A stretch of 64,000 nucleotides of DNA from Chlamydoabsidia padenii (lineage: Eukaryota; Mucoromycota; Mucoromycetes; Mucorales; Cunninghamellaceae): contig JAIWND010000060.1 of NCBI GenBank assembly GCA_025330725.1, forward strand, positions 29,973 to 93,972. Reading direction: 5' to 3'. Under the pieces are notes generated by a model. It saw only the letters and a program-made list of their open reading frames with translations, was not told where the DNA came from and searched no databases. The position numbers were made by a program, and so were the translations under genes. Positions 11,690 to 24,500 of this stretch are shown here, piece after piece. Every line of letters begins with the position of its first letter. Within the stretch, counting starts at the first letter, position 1.

Positions 11690-12899
11690 AAACTGAATTA
11701 AAAAATCTGATTTGGACTGATCTGATCCACTTTTATTGTTTTTTAGGTGGTGGCTTCTTTTTTTAACAATGCTGAACATGTTGCTATTCTAATGGATCGA
11801 CGATTCTGGATTACATTATTCATGGTGACAGCTGTCCTTCCTCTTAGTTTCCTTCGTAAATTGGATTCTTTGAAATATACAAGTGTGGTGGCTCTCATTG
11901 CTGTGGTTTATCTCTGTGTGATTGTGGTGGAACATTACTTTGCCGGCGATTTTACTCCTCCTCCTCAAGGTAGTGTTGAATTGATTACCTTTTCAAGTAA
12001 ATTCTTTAGTCACTTGCCTGTGTTTGTCTTTGCATTCACTTGTCATCAAAATGTAAAGTACACTCCCTCCTTTCCTCCTTCCCTCCCTTTCACGACCAAC
12101 TGACTAACTGACACTTTTAACCTTTTTTTTTCTTTACAATTCCTAGATCTTCTCGGTGTATAATGAACTTGAAGATAATAGTCAACGAGTAATCAACAAA
12201 ACCATCGGAATCGCTATTGGATCATCAACATTTATGTATGAACTCATTGCAATCCTTGGTTACCTTAGTTTTGGTAAAAATGTTAGTGGAAATGTGATCT
12301 CTGAATGTAAGTAACCAAGTGATATAGGCTGCTGCATATGGAGGGAGACTTTATACTCACTATATAATATACTTTTTTTTATTTTTTATTAGATCATCAA
12401 AGTCTCTTTGTGGCTTGTGGTCGATTGGCTATTGTTATCTTGGTGGTGTTTAGTTATCCATTACAAGCCCATCCATGTCGTGCTTCTTTGGATAAAGTCT
12501 TGGCTTGGAATAGTCCTAATACTCGTGGCCTTAAAGTACCACCTTTACCTTCCCCTTTTAAATATTTTGCCATGACCACAACCATTCTCATTTGTAGCTA
12601 CTTGGTTGCCATCACTGTCACAAAATTGGATTTGGTATATATATATATATATATATATAGTAATAATATATCATCCCCATCTTTTACTGATTTTCTCTTT
12701 CTTAATATAGGTACTTGCTTTTGTTGGATCTACCGGGTCTACTACTGTCTCATTCATACTTCCCGGCTTTTTTTATTTCAAGATTCATGAAAATGATCCA
12801 TGGGAATACAAGAAAATAGCATCCCTTGGTTTGGCGATTTATGGTCTTTTGGTGATGGTCATTTGTTTGGCATTCAATATCATTCATTTGATTCATTAA
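11019..12899 (+). CDS. Vacuolar/SLC38-type amino-acid transporter (AVT family)
   Basis: This is a proton-coupled amino-acid permease of the AAAP family, probably vacuolar. Six exons (11019-11300, 11395-11646, 11747-12052, 12147-12306, 12393-12634, 12711-12899) total 1431 nt, giving 476 residues. After a Ser/Thr-rich cytosolic N-terminus (about 1-75), the family signature at TM1 is seen (NLSNTILGTGMLAMPSAMAS). Also present are about ten further hydrophobic helices, FTCHQNIFSVYNEL, GYLSFGKNVSGNVIS and FSYPLQAHPCRASLDKVL. The layout resembles yeast Avt5/6 and animal SLC38. Introns carry an (ACA)n run (about 11649-11690), a long T tract and a (TA)n run. The divergent promoter is shared with the orphan exon. 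Confidence 0.9.
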
Positions 12900-13190
12900 G
12901 TCTTTTTATTATTATTAATATTATTAGCTACTAGTTATTTATCTATCCCCATACCCCCCCTCTCTCTCTCTCTCCCTTTCTCCACACAATGACACTCTTA
13001 ATCTAGACAACAAAATAATTTATGTAGAACCTTCACCCCCACCCCACCCCCTTTTATATAACTTTATGAAATGAAATAAAGAAACATGACCTCTTTTTTT
13101 TTTTTATCTTGATGGTGAAACAATGGGTCTACTTAACTATATAAAAGATGTAGTAGTATATATTAATCAATCTCTCTTTCTTTATCATTC

Positions 13191-13808
13191 ATGCAATTCG
13201 CCAATAATCATTTCGATTTTAATACCCGCTTTATTCAATTGCCGCCATTACCCACTCTGGCAAATCAACAACAATCAAGGTTCATTCAACCTACAACCGA
13301 AGAATGGCATTCGTGGGTAGCAGCACAGACTTTATTGAGTCTTCATCACCAATACCCACCTTCTTCATCCTCATCTTCCTTCCCTACAGATCCACTCCAC
13401 TCTGACACTGCTTTATTCCCATCATCAACAGAAGAGTCAGCATCATCAGAAGAGTCAGGACCGTCTTCAGAGTCAGCATCGTCATCAGAGTCAGCATTAT
13501 CAGAGGAGTCAGCATCAGAAGAAAGAAAAAAAAGTCAAAGTTCAAATGATGATGATGATGATGATAGGATACGAACAACCACAACCACACATGGGGTAAC
13601 AAAACCAAGATGGTCGGATGAAGAACGTGCGAAATTGATTCAAGCTGTGATTCAGGAAAAGAAATTAAATGATCCCACATCATTTCTTTGGCATCGAATT
13701 AGTTTATCTGTACCTCATCATTCTAGTCGTGCTTGTCAAGATCGATGGTTCAATGACATGTTACCAATACTGACTGATTTATATAGTATAACTTTGCCTT
13801 TGCCATGA
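13191..13808 (+). CDS. Myb/SANT-like DNA-binding protein
   Basis: A single-exon ORF of 205 residues. Residues about 60-125 are a low-complexity Ser/Glu/Asp linker. Residues about 138-195 form one Myb-like repeat: RWSDEERAKLIQAV, then LWHRISLSVPHHSSRACQDRW. The spaced Trp residues and the R-S-x-x-A-C-x-D-R-W ending of helix 3 are typical. One repeat with an acidic linker suggests a small nuclear regulator; its targets are unknown. The first ATG follows an AT-rich leader. No intron is needed. Confidence 0.75.
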   Translation: MQFANNHFDFNTRFIQLPPLPTLANQQQSRFIQPTTEEWHSWVAAQTLLSLHHQYPPSSSSSSFPTDPLHSDTALFPSSTEESASSEESGPSSESASSSESALSEESASEERKKSQSSNDDDDDDRIRTTTTTHGVTKPRWSDEERAKLIQAVIQEKKLNDPTSFLWHRISLSVPHHSSRACQDRWFNDMLPILTDLYSITLPLP

Positions 13809-13939
13809 TGAAATAATTAAAAAAAAAAAGGCCGATCCCAAGGGAAAATTATTAATAGCATTCATGCAATATCTTGATTTTGATTGGTTGAGGTCAGCTG
13901 AGTCGGGTGTGCGTCATTGGGTCACATGCATTTTCTCCT

Positions 13940-13978
<39 letters not shown>

Positions 13979-14172
13979 ACGACACTCTTTTTTTTTTGCT
14001 GCGCTAATCTTTTATTAAATAATCCTCCATTTTATATTTCTTATTCTTTTTCTTCCCTCTTCTTTATAAATCCAACAGTAAGTAATCCCTCCTTCTCTCT
14101 CCTCCACTGTCGATTGTTTTACTCCTCTTACTAAAAAAAAAAAATAAACTTTTCTCTTCCTCTAGTCCCAAC
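13809..14172. other. Spacer between Myb-like gene and ATG8
   Basis: It contains a long T tract (about 13943-13975), pyrimidine-rich stretches likely to be the ATG8 leader, and no convincing ORF or RNA gene. Confidence 0.6.
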
Positions 14173-14756
<584 letters not shown>

Positions 14757-15046
14757 AAACAACAACAAGAATAACAATAACAACAGCAACAGCAACACAT
14801 ATTCCCCCTCCTCCTCCTCCACTCCACTCCACTCTTATGTATATTTTTCCTTCTTCTCCTCTCTTTGGTTTACAAATATCTATTAGTGTATTCTTCTCTT
14901 GATCCCCCCCCTCCTTCATCCCTTTTACCCCTCCACATTGATTAGGATTAGAATTAAACCTTGAAAACATACAATATGTGAATACTTTTTTTTAATAAAT
15001 GAATGATGTTGTCAAATGGGAAATGATCATGGGGGGGGGGGTGTTA

Positions 15047-15542
15047 CTACATAGTATTTAGTTGTTGTTGAATGTCCATCAAAGTGTCTTTTAGAATCTC
15101 ACAAGTCTCTCGCCATATTTGTCGAAGGAAATAAAGAGCAAAAGGATGATGATGAACTGATGTATCTTCCAAGTTCTATATATAAATACGTCAAACCCAA
15201 TGTTATTTTCTTCTTTTTTTTTTTTTCTTTTCCCCTTACATCCAGGGCCAGACGTTTCTCTTCAGCATGAGTGTAAGCACGAGTACAAATGGATTGTAAC
15301 ATGTGATAGACCATTCGTTCATTCGTATCATCGATCTGGTCGGCTAATCCCATGATCACATCATGCCATGCTGCCCAATTGAAGGACTGGACATCTTTCA
15401 ATGCTATTAATCGAAGCACACATAGTAATCGGAAGGAAATGTCTTGTTTCTTGATGGTATAATCTCTGTATGTTTCAAACTTGTTAGTACACACCTATTT
15501 CTCCTTTCTCTTTCTTTTTTTGCTTACCCTTCGTATCTAATA

Positions 15543-15588
<46 letters not shown>

Positions 15589-15909
15589 TAGACAATCAAT
15601 TTTTCCCCCCTTTTCATTGTTCTTACTACTCTTACCCAGTTTGTTCCAAGATCTCTCGTTTAATCTTGATGTTTCGTGCAGATTGTTCAGTTTCTTCTAT
15701 TAATTGCCATACTTGATGATCCAGTGATACAAAGTTATATTCATTCTGTGGTAAAACGAATCCATACTCTCTAAAGATTGCTTGATTATCATGAGGACCA
15801 TAATTAATAAATACTTGTTCTCCTGAACGATATGGTGTTAATGTCTTGATTTCAAAACTTTGTGTTTGACTATTGAATCCACTCGTGATCTGAATTTGAA
15901 AACAAGATC

Positions 15910-15955
<46 letters not shown>

Positions 15956-16983
15956 CATGCAAAAGTGCTCGAGATTATTATTATTTACCCTGGCTTCGGA
16001 TGTATGATTTAGGAAATCTAGAAATGGGGCCATGGCGATATTGCCTCCTTTGGATGACTTGTCGTTTGTGGTCATATGAATACAACGTGTATTTACTAGA
16101 AAGAAGAAACAAAGTCAATCCTGGAAAAAGGTCATTTTCTTTATCACAAGTTTTTACCACATAGCCATGCCCATTCGTATGATTTGAATGTGATCGTCGC
16201 TGAACGACCGGTAGTCTAAATCACCCAAAAAGTAAGTTTCATTTGTCACACACACACACACATACACACACACAGTTTTTTTCTTTTTACCTTTAAGAAC
16301 CGAACTACAGCACCGTAATCATCTTTAATTTTTTTTCTTTGTAGTTCCACCTCACCTATATATATATATATATATATAAAAAGGTCAATTAGGGAAGAGA
16401 AGAGAGAGATCATTTAAGGCTTACTGGCGAGAGGCTGTGGCAAATGGTCAAATAGAACAGGTGGGAAAGTGACAGGTAAAGTATTGAAATGAGTAGGTAA
16501 AAGATCCAAGTAAGGTTTCCACCAACAGTCTTGTTCTTGTTGTAAAAGTAAAACCAGATGAAGTGCTAACAATGGTTGAGTACTCAGTGTCCGTGCCGTC
16601 GGTCCATATGTCTTGATTAATAACTCGTCAGAAATAAGAAACGATTTGGGGACTCGTACAATGACTTCACCCGCAGAAATGGGTTCAGTGGCCATCATGC
16701 CTCGACCGGTATCTTTTTTTTTTTTGGAAATAAGTATGGTAATATTAGTTTTTTTATTTTTTTATTTTTTTTTTTTTCTGCTGCTTTTACTTTTAAATGT
16801 GGCCAAGGTTAGTTTGGTAGGAGGGAACTGCGACCGATTTAACCATTGCATAAAGTGTTCATACTTGGCATCATTGACCACTACCAAAAAAAAAAAAAAA
16901 AAAAAGTCAGAATTGTTGTTTTTTTCTCCTTTTCAAACAACAATCTTGCCTGTTCCGCGAATGATGTTGTTGTCGGTTGCCAT
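15047..16983 (-). CDS. SET-domain protein-lysine methyltransferase (RLSMT/SETD6-like)
   Basis: This SAM-dependent enzyme probably methylates lysines of non-histone proteins such as ribosomal or elongation factors, as Rkm/Efm enzymes do. The start is MATDNNIIRGT, whose exon (16983-16950) ends at a GC donor (AG|GCAAG) spliced to 16880 (VVNDAKYEHFMQWL). Later exons give NTGRGMMATEPISAGEVIVR (SET start), a split-SET insert with WWKPYLDLLP, and VNTRCIHM followed by NIAMAPFLDFLNHTSEA. YGPHDNQAIFREYGFVLP follows (the catalytic YG.H/N..L....GF block), and then a helical substrate-binding C-terminus (LRLIALKDVQSFNWAAW...) to the TAG at 15047. There are about ten exons. Introns hold (GT)n at about 15545-15585, a T tract of about 44 nt (about 15912-15955), and (CA)n. 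Confidence 0.85.
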
Positions 16984-18169
16984 GTTAATTAGCTGATAAG
17001 ATGGAGTGCAAAATCGTGGCTTACCGACGAGAATAACCCAAAAAACATAATTTCAATTGCCGTCTTTGTTCGGCAAATAATGGTCAATCAGAAACATCAT
17101 CCGGAACAGCTGCACTCCTTTTTATTTGATATATCAGGGTTTTAAGAGGGTACACTCATCCACAAACAATAAACAATCGGTGGTCAGTGAACTCGACCCC
17201 TTAAATTTCCAGATTTTGATTGTTATCATTCCTCTTCCCTTTTATCCTTTGTTGCTCTCTTCCTTTTTTCTAGTCCTCATAACTATAATATATCCTTTAC
17301 ATATGTATTGCTGAAAATTATAACGGAAAGGATATGAACGTTTTCCGAGGTGACTAGAAAAGAAGTATTGATCTCGTTATAAAAAATAATTAGTGGAAAC
17401 GATAAATTTCAACAAGGGTGAAGGAATATCTGAACAATACAATATCTCGAAAAGGAACCACAAAATCAAAAATTACTCGAAAAGCAAGCACAAGATCAAC
17501 AGACTCCAGCTAATAAGGTATCCGGAAAAGAAAAGACCATGTTTGATTACGGAGTCTGATATGGACGGGATTCAATGTAGATTTATTGAGAGAGAAAAAG
17601 AGAAGTCTTAAAAACAACAACCAGGGTGACTGATATCTAATAAAACATGTGTATGTCGTGATTCAGACATCTCATTAACGGAAGGTTGAAATGGAAAGAA
17701 TGCATGTAACACTTTGTCCTGGAAATAAAAGTTTATTTACCACAGTGAAAAGATATACTAGTCTAGATCTATTGTAGATAGAATGACAGATACGGAGTAT
17801 ATGTAAAGAGGGACAAAAGAAGTAAACATTCCTCAGGAACGGAAATAATATTAAAGTTTCGCTCTGTCACAACTCGAGTTATTTGGGATCACATTGACAA
17901 TATAACTGACATACTTGGTTCATATCTAACAAAGAAAAAGAACATCATTCCGGTTAGGAAAGGAACATCTATACAGTTGTAATAGCTAACTGTATTTTGT
18001 ATAAATACATCTATTTTCTCATTGATCAATAAAGGACAAATAATTCAGTCTCAAAGTATTTTCACTTTCCTGTCTTACTACTTTTTTTTTTATATCAAAA
18101 TATCACAGTGTAACATCTCTACTTGTAAGTCAAAAAAGACACCAAGGCACTTGACCAACCACCACCAGA
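16984..18169. other. Gene-poor spacer, possible LTR-like remnant at its right end
   Basis: No convincing gene was found; the short open frames have no recognisable domain. Around 17995-18060 a TATAAATA box, CAATAAAGG signal and pyrimidine-rich stretch resemble an LTR U3/R/U5 arrangement, but no second copy, TG...CA boundary or target duplication could be fixed. Confidence 0.3.
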
Positions 18170-18189
18170 ATTCCCCAGGAAAAAAAAAA

Positions 18190-20040
18190 ATGAACCCTGT
18201 TGACCGGTACCGTCGTAGACGATCAGATGAGGCGACTAGTTAGAGAATCATGCTATGAACATCCAGCGCATTCTCTAATTATCGATCCCAATAACCCAGT
18301 GTGGAAAAAACTATTTTACGTTCGCTGAACTACTGGAAATCAATACATTTGAAGCAAAGTTTCTTGGAAAGCTGCACTCTGAATTGGAAGAATATCTTGG
18401 TCTGTATGACAAGGAATGGACGAACGCGTTCGGCCTTTATGAATTTGCCAACAGCCAGAAACATCACCTTCTCACAGAATTTGACAAGAAATGGATATGT
18501 GAAAGCATAATGAAGGTGACAGAGCTTTTCTTATATGGAAAGTCAACATCTTCTTTGCTAATGGCATTTGTGGAACATTATTGCGACTTCTTCAACAACA
18601 AGACGTTAAATTCCTTTGCGAAATGATGTGCGGATCAAGGTTGGGCGAAGAGTTGGGCGTTGATTTCGGGCCAATCCGAGGTAAAGCTCGATTGCATGCA
18701 ATCTTAAACAAAGAGAAGGTGAATTGGTGGGAAAAGAAAACATCACAACGAAAATTTTATACGTGATGAAGGACGAGTACCTTGGTAAGAAGCGACCCAT
18801 TATTTTATAAACCTGTTTATTAAACGTCATTATATAGATAATGCCGCTAACAAGATCACCAATTACTTTCCAAGGTACCGAGATCACATCAAGGTGCTGA
18901 AGAAAGAGGGATACACTATAATTGGATACATCCGAAAATCTCCTGGATCAGAACCAGTTACAAGATGGTTCGATTAATCTTTTGCCTCTATACTCAAATT
19001 TGACAATCGATTTGCACGTTAGAAACTCTGAAAACTCGACTCTGCCTCTTGGGCACCATATCTCTACGACTAAAAGAAAGCTCCTTGGTTAATGTGGTGT
19101 TTGAATCCAACCCTTGCCGTGCCTCCGACCCGATTGAAAACTGGAAGAGGCGGCATAATGTTACTGGTGATATCAAAGGTAAAAGCACATCAATGTATCT
19201 CATCTTAAAACATCAATGAACTCTCACCTCTTTTTCATAGACATGTTGGAACGGCTCTTCAAGAAAATGTGTCTTGCTGAAACGCAAGAAGGTTTTGACA
19301 ATGCGTGGAACTCGTTGGTGTCACTATACGGGCAATTCAAAATCTCACTACCAAAAGATGCCCCGGAAGTGCCTTTAAAAAGACTGAACTCTCAAAAATT
19401 CTGACAAGACGTTTTTAATGAATTCAGTGCTAAAGAGCATTCAGATAAAACAAGTACTGTCTTGGTAAACTTCCAAGATTCCGCCCTTGACTTACTTGAC
19501 GAGGCCAGGGAAGTATCAGTGTCAAATATTCGCAAACGTCTCCGCGATACAGCAAATGAAAAAGGGGAATCATCAACAAGCAAAAGTAAGAAAAATAAAT
19601 GCCAACTGCTATGTAAATAACAATAATAAATATTAACATATAATATGAGCCACTTGTCCTATAAAATAATCGACCTGGTACTTTCCTCTTCCACTAAGCT
19701 AAGAGTTACTTTTGAAGAATCAGACTTGAATGAAATTATTGACCTGGTGAAAAAAAATCGCCTCTGCTGGAAGAACCGCCCAAGATCTCGACGGCGCAAC
19801 GTACAAAGATGTGAAGAACTTTGCAACTGAAGTACTTGGCCCCACTGTAAGTTCATAAAGCAATAGTCCAATATATATCGTGTTCTACATCCACCCGATT
19901 TGTAGAACAACCAACCTGAGCTCCGAACTGCTATCAAAAAAGCTAGAAAGATTGTTCGCCAAAGTAAAGAAGAGGCTTCCAAGTGGGAAAAAAAAGATGA
20001 AGCAAATACAAGAATACAGTGTATAAAATCTAGCCCATTG
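18190..20040 (+). pseudogene. Degenerate multi-exon coding relic with a YIRKSPG recombinase-like motif
   Basis: Plus-strand pieces in several frames appear to be one decayed gene: MNPVDRYRRRRSDEATS (18190-18240), an exon rich in acidic helices (about 18330-18600, ELEEYLGLYDKEWTNAFGLY), and 18840-18950 with NAANKITNYFPRYRDHIKVL then GYTIIGYIRKSPGSEPVTR. Helical pieces follow at 19216-19404, 19420-19590 and 19645-19830. The G-Y-x-R-K-S-P string resembles the Y-x-R-x-S active-site start of serine recombinases. That is inference only, since no further recombinase motif survives. Stops and frame changes rule out an intact product. Confidence 0.35.
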
Positions 20041-20224
20041 AAATAAAAGCAATGGGGGTAGATAAACCTACCAATAATAAGATTGACGGATTAGGAGAGA
20101 AAGAATGATAAAGTGAGGTCAATTTGAAGTAAAACATAATGATAGATAAAAGGACGATAGTGAGAGAAGAAGAAGACAGGAAATAAACAAAGGTGTGTCA
20201 GATTGGGTCCAGTGTGTCCTTCAG

Positions 20225-20760
20225 ACTTAATGTTCCAAATCGGCGGAATTCGTCTGGATGAGTTGGTCGCGGTCAATCTTGTCATCTTGAGTGAATTGGA
20301 GCTCGAGACACTTAAATGATGAGGTAGTCGTGAGAGGAGTGCCGTATAGAGAAGATGTTGGGGCCACAACCACGCATTTTCCTGAGCTGTACTGGTAACT
20401 AAGTGGCATGCTATGTTGTTCACTTTAAAAAAGTTCCTGCATCGTTGTTGATGTTCCCATCAAGGCAACATCATTCGCATACATGAGGCAGTTAAAGGCA
20501 GAGGCAAATGTTGAGACCGTCGTTGGGGGAGGGTGAGGAGAATCCTGGTGGTGGGCAAAGAAGTTGAGGAAGGCTGTTGATGTAGATTGAGTATAACAGT
20601 GGTGAGAGGATAGACCCTTGAAGGACGCTGGTGGTTGGCCTGAATGATGTTGACTGAAAGTTCTGTTGTACGATCAAGAATGAGACATTGTCAAACAAGT
20701 GTTATATGAGTTGAAAGAGTTGAATCGAAGCCATTTACTCGAGTTGCTCTCACAAAGACG
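20225..20760 (-). pseudogene. LINE (non-LTR) reverse-transcriptase fragment
   Basis: The minus strand encodes RT motifs: TTSVLQGSILSPLLYSIYIN (about 20630-20570), then MYANDVALMGTS (about 20486-20450), where the catalytic F/YADD appears as YANDV. SSGKCVVVAPTSSLYGTPLT with SSFKCLELQFTQDD follows, down to a stop near 20230. Frameshifts separate these blocks, and both the 5' endonuclease part and the 3' end are missing. It is a dead, truncated LINE insertion. Confidence 0.75.
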
Positions 20761-21512
20761 GAAGTTTAATTAAATGCTGAAACCCGCCAGCCCTTGGTGC
20801 AAACTACCCGGTGCGCCCATGTAGTCATAACCGTTCAAATCACTCAAAGAGGACCACTTAACTGAAGAGAGACAGAATCCAAAGATTTCCCAGGACCTAA
20901 AAAGGAAATCCATGAAGAGCCATTTTCGCTATTCTTTTCTGACAAGGTGTGCTACGCCCGCCAAATTCGCTCAAAACTTTACGATATCACTTTTCACAGA
21001 TGAACTCTAGTATAAATGACATTTTTTTTTATTGTACTTTTCGATTAAAAGAATGATTAAACATATTGCGTTTATCTCTTTTGCTACGAATGTACATCTG
21101 TCTTTATTCCTTTCATTCTCTGTATTGACCATCTATGATCTGATCCTGTTTCAAATCCCGAAGGCTATTGATTTCATTTGTCAATCCTCCAATAGCTTAA
21201 GTCGCTCCGACCTGAGCGATTTTCCAGCGTGTGTGTGCGGAGCTTAATCCATAAAGAAAAAACCCCTCATTGATCTTTAATACTATTCCAATTCAATTTC
21301 CTTCCACACATACAAAAAAAAAAAAAAATGCCTCACACATCTTCACCAACAAGAACTTTCTTTTTTTGTTTGTGATATGATGAAACGTGCACCCTGTGAT
21401 AATATCTCAACGCTTATCTTGAAAATTTTCATATAAAAAGCCAGCATATCCAAATAAACTTCTTTTTAACCTTAGTCACTCTTTCTCTTCTCATACACAT
21501 TCATACACGCAA
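20761..21512. other. Spacer upstream of the P-type ATPase gene
   Basis: No supported gene was found. The last 200 bp is pyrimidine-rich with ATATAAAAAG at about 21430-21440, a candidate TATA box for the ATPase gene. Confidence 0.4.
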
Positions 21513-24500
21513 ATGGATCCTGAAAAACAAGTTTCTCGATTAGAATTTGTTGAGACGACCAGGCAACAAACAATGACCAGGCGCTCATCGATCCAAAGTG
21601 AAAAAACCGTGGAAGGATATGAACAAATCCCGATCAGGTTCCGTACACTCTCCATCAACGTCACTCATTCCATCCATGGTCAAGACGAAAAAACAACCAA
21701 GGGCAAGAAAAACAGCGATATGGATGATTCTGAATACTTTGCCGGTATGGATTATCATCGATTGAGTAATGATCAAGTCATCCAGCGATTCAACACATCA
21801 GAAAAACTTGGTCTGGAGTCTGCAGCAGCTGACACTCGGCTTCAACGTAATGGTGCTAATGTTTTTGCTCATCGTAAACCTAATTATGTTTTTAAAACAT
21901 TGGGCTATGTATTTGGTGGATTCTGTTCAGTATTGTAAGTTAATTACCTTTTTTAAGGGCGCATAATAACTGATTCTCTCTTTTTTTGGGGGGAGGGGTT
22001 TTAGGTGGATTGGTGTGATTACTTTCTTTTTATGTTGGATGCCTCTTAGTACTCCTCCCATTACACCTGGCGGGTCACCTAGTGTCATAAATCTTGCTCT
22101 AGCTATTCTTGTGGTAAGTTTCCCCCCTTCCTATCATTCATCTTATCATACATACTTACTTTGGCTTTTTTGAAACCCAGATCATTGTCATTTTCTTTCA
22201 AGCTTCATTCTCTGCTTTCCAAGATTGGTCTACTGCCAAAGTAATGAAATCCATTTTAAATCTTCTTCCTTCGGAATGCCTTGTCGTTCGTGATGGAGCT
22301 GTACGTACCATGTCGGCCAGTAAACTCGTCGTGGGTGATATAGTGCAAATCAAATTAGGTGATAAAGTACCTGCGGATCTTCGTTTGATTCAAGTTTCTA
22401 ATGATCTCAAATTCGATCGGGCTGTCTTGACGGGTGAATCTGATGCTGTGGAAGGTTCTTGTACTTGTAATGATGATAATTTCTTGGAATCTCAAAACAT
22501 CGCTCTGATGGGTACTCATGTTGTTAATGGAAATGCTACTGGTGTGGTCATTCTTACTGGTAAGTGCCCTCCCTTTCCCCAGATAAAAGTGTAATACAAA
22601 ACTGAAAACATTTATGTCTGTGTAATTATAGGGAATAACACAGTGATGGGTCGTATCAATCGATTAACTTCGGCTGCCAAGGAAAAGGTTACTTTGATCC
22701 AACAAGAAATCACCCGGTTTGTACGTATTGTTGTGGGTTTGACCATTACTCTGGTTTTGATTCTTTTGATTGAATGGCTTGCGTAAGTTTTTTTCTTTTC
22801 TTTTCTTTTTTCTTCTTTTTTCTTTGCAGAGGGAATCACACAAGATGGGTCTAATACTTTCTTTCTTTCTTTTTTTCAGTTTCTTACATCCCCAACATCC
22901 TGATTTCCAAAACGTGGTTTCTTTATTAATGAACTTGATGGGGTGTGTCGTGGCATTTATTCCTGAAGGTGTTCCTGTGGGTGTGGCAATGACAATGATG
23001 ATGGTGGCTCGCAAGATGAAACAAAACAAAGTATTGCCTAAAGGTCTGACTACGGTGGAAACTCTCGGTTGTGTCAATGTGATTTGCTCAGACAAGACTG
23101 GTACATTAACTCAAAACAAAATGTTTGTCACCAGTGTTGGATTTGGCGATACCGAATGTACCCCTGATGAATGCCGTGATACAATCACCAGTGGATCAAG
23201 TAACCCGATCGCCAATGCTTATCGTCAATTACACCTGGCCTCGTATTGCTGTAATAATGCTTCCTTTGATGCTGATTCATTGAATCTGCCTATTCCTGAA
23301 CGTAAAGTCAATGGTGATGCGACAGATAGTGCCATTTTACGTTTTGCTGCTGGTTTGGGCTCTCTCCCCGAAAACGAACAAGAGCGTGTGTATGAAATTC
23401 CCTTCAACTCAAAGAATAAATGGATGCTGTCAATGTTCAAGACCACACAATTACTCGGTACTCTCTTTGGATGTGCTCCTTCTGATTCGTCCTATGTTGT
23501 CTTTGTGAAAGGTGCTCCTGATATTCTCATGCCCAAATGTACTTCTGTTCTATGTGCTCAAACCAACACAGTAATGCCCCTGACTCCTGATATGTCCACT
23601 CGCCTCGCTGCTTTACAAGAAAAATGGGCCCGTAATGGTCAACGTGTGCTGCTCCTTTGTCGTCGATTCTATAGCCCGCAATCCACTGATATGACAACCA
23701 ATGGGTTCCAAGATGAAATGGTTCAACATGCCGTACAGGAGCTTACCATTTTGGGACTCGTCGGCATCATGGATCCTCCTCGCCCTGAAATTGCTCAAAC
23801 CATTGCTGATTGTCGTCGTTCTGGGTCTCGTTTCTTTATGGTCACGGGTGATTTTGGTCTGACAGCTGCTGCCATTGGTCGACAAATCGGAATTTTCACT
23901 CATGATCGAGATCCTGATACTTACATGGATATTGTCAAGCCTACTACTACTATCCAACAAGGAGAAGAAGAAGAAAGAGTGGATCGCAGCTTGTTATTAA
24001 CGGGATCTGATTTACTTAAATTTGGTGATATGGAATGGACTCGTGTGTGTGCCTATGAAGAAATCGTGTTTGCTCGAACCACCCCTGAACAAAAACTCAA
24101 GATTGTCCAAGAATTTCAAAAACGTGATGGTATTGTTGCTGTCACTGGTGATGGTGTAAATGATGCGCCTGCTCTGAAAGCTGCTGATGTGGGTGTGGCC
24201 GTGGTCAGTGGAAGTGATGTGGCCATTGAAGCTGCCGATCTTGTCTTGATGGGTGAGTTTGATTCAATCACCGAAGCTATCCGTCTTGGTCGTCTGGTGT
24301 TTCAAAACTTGCAAAAAGTCATCGGCTATCTCTTGCCAGCTGGTTCGTGGTCGGAAATTTGGCCGGTTTTGGTCAATGCATTTGCCGGTGTTCCTCTGCC
24401 TCTCAGTTCCTTCCTGATGATCATGATTTGCTGTTTCACTGACTTGTTCCCTTGTTTGGCTCTTATTATGGAAAACGAAGAATTCGATCTATTGTCCATG

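Noticed and set aside
17995..18060. TATA plus CAATAAAGG stretch as a solo LTR
   Set aside because: No TG...CA limits, no target duplication and no second copy could be identified.
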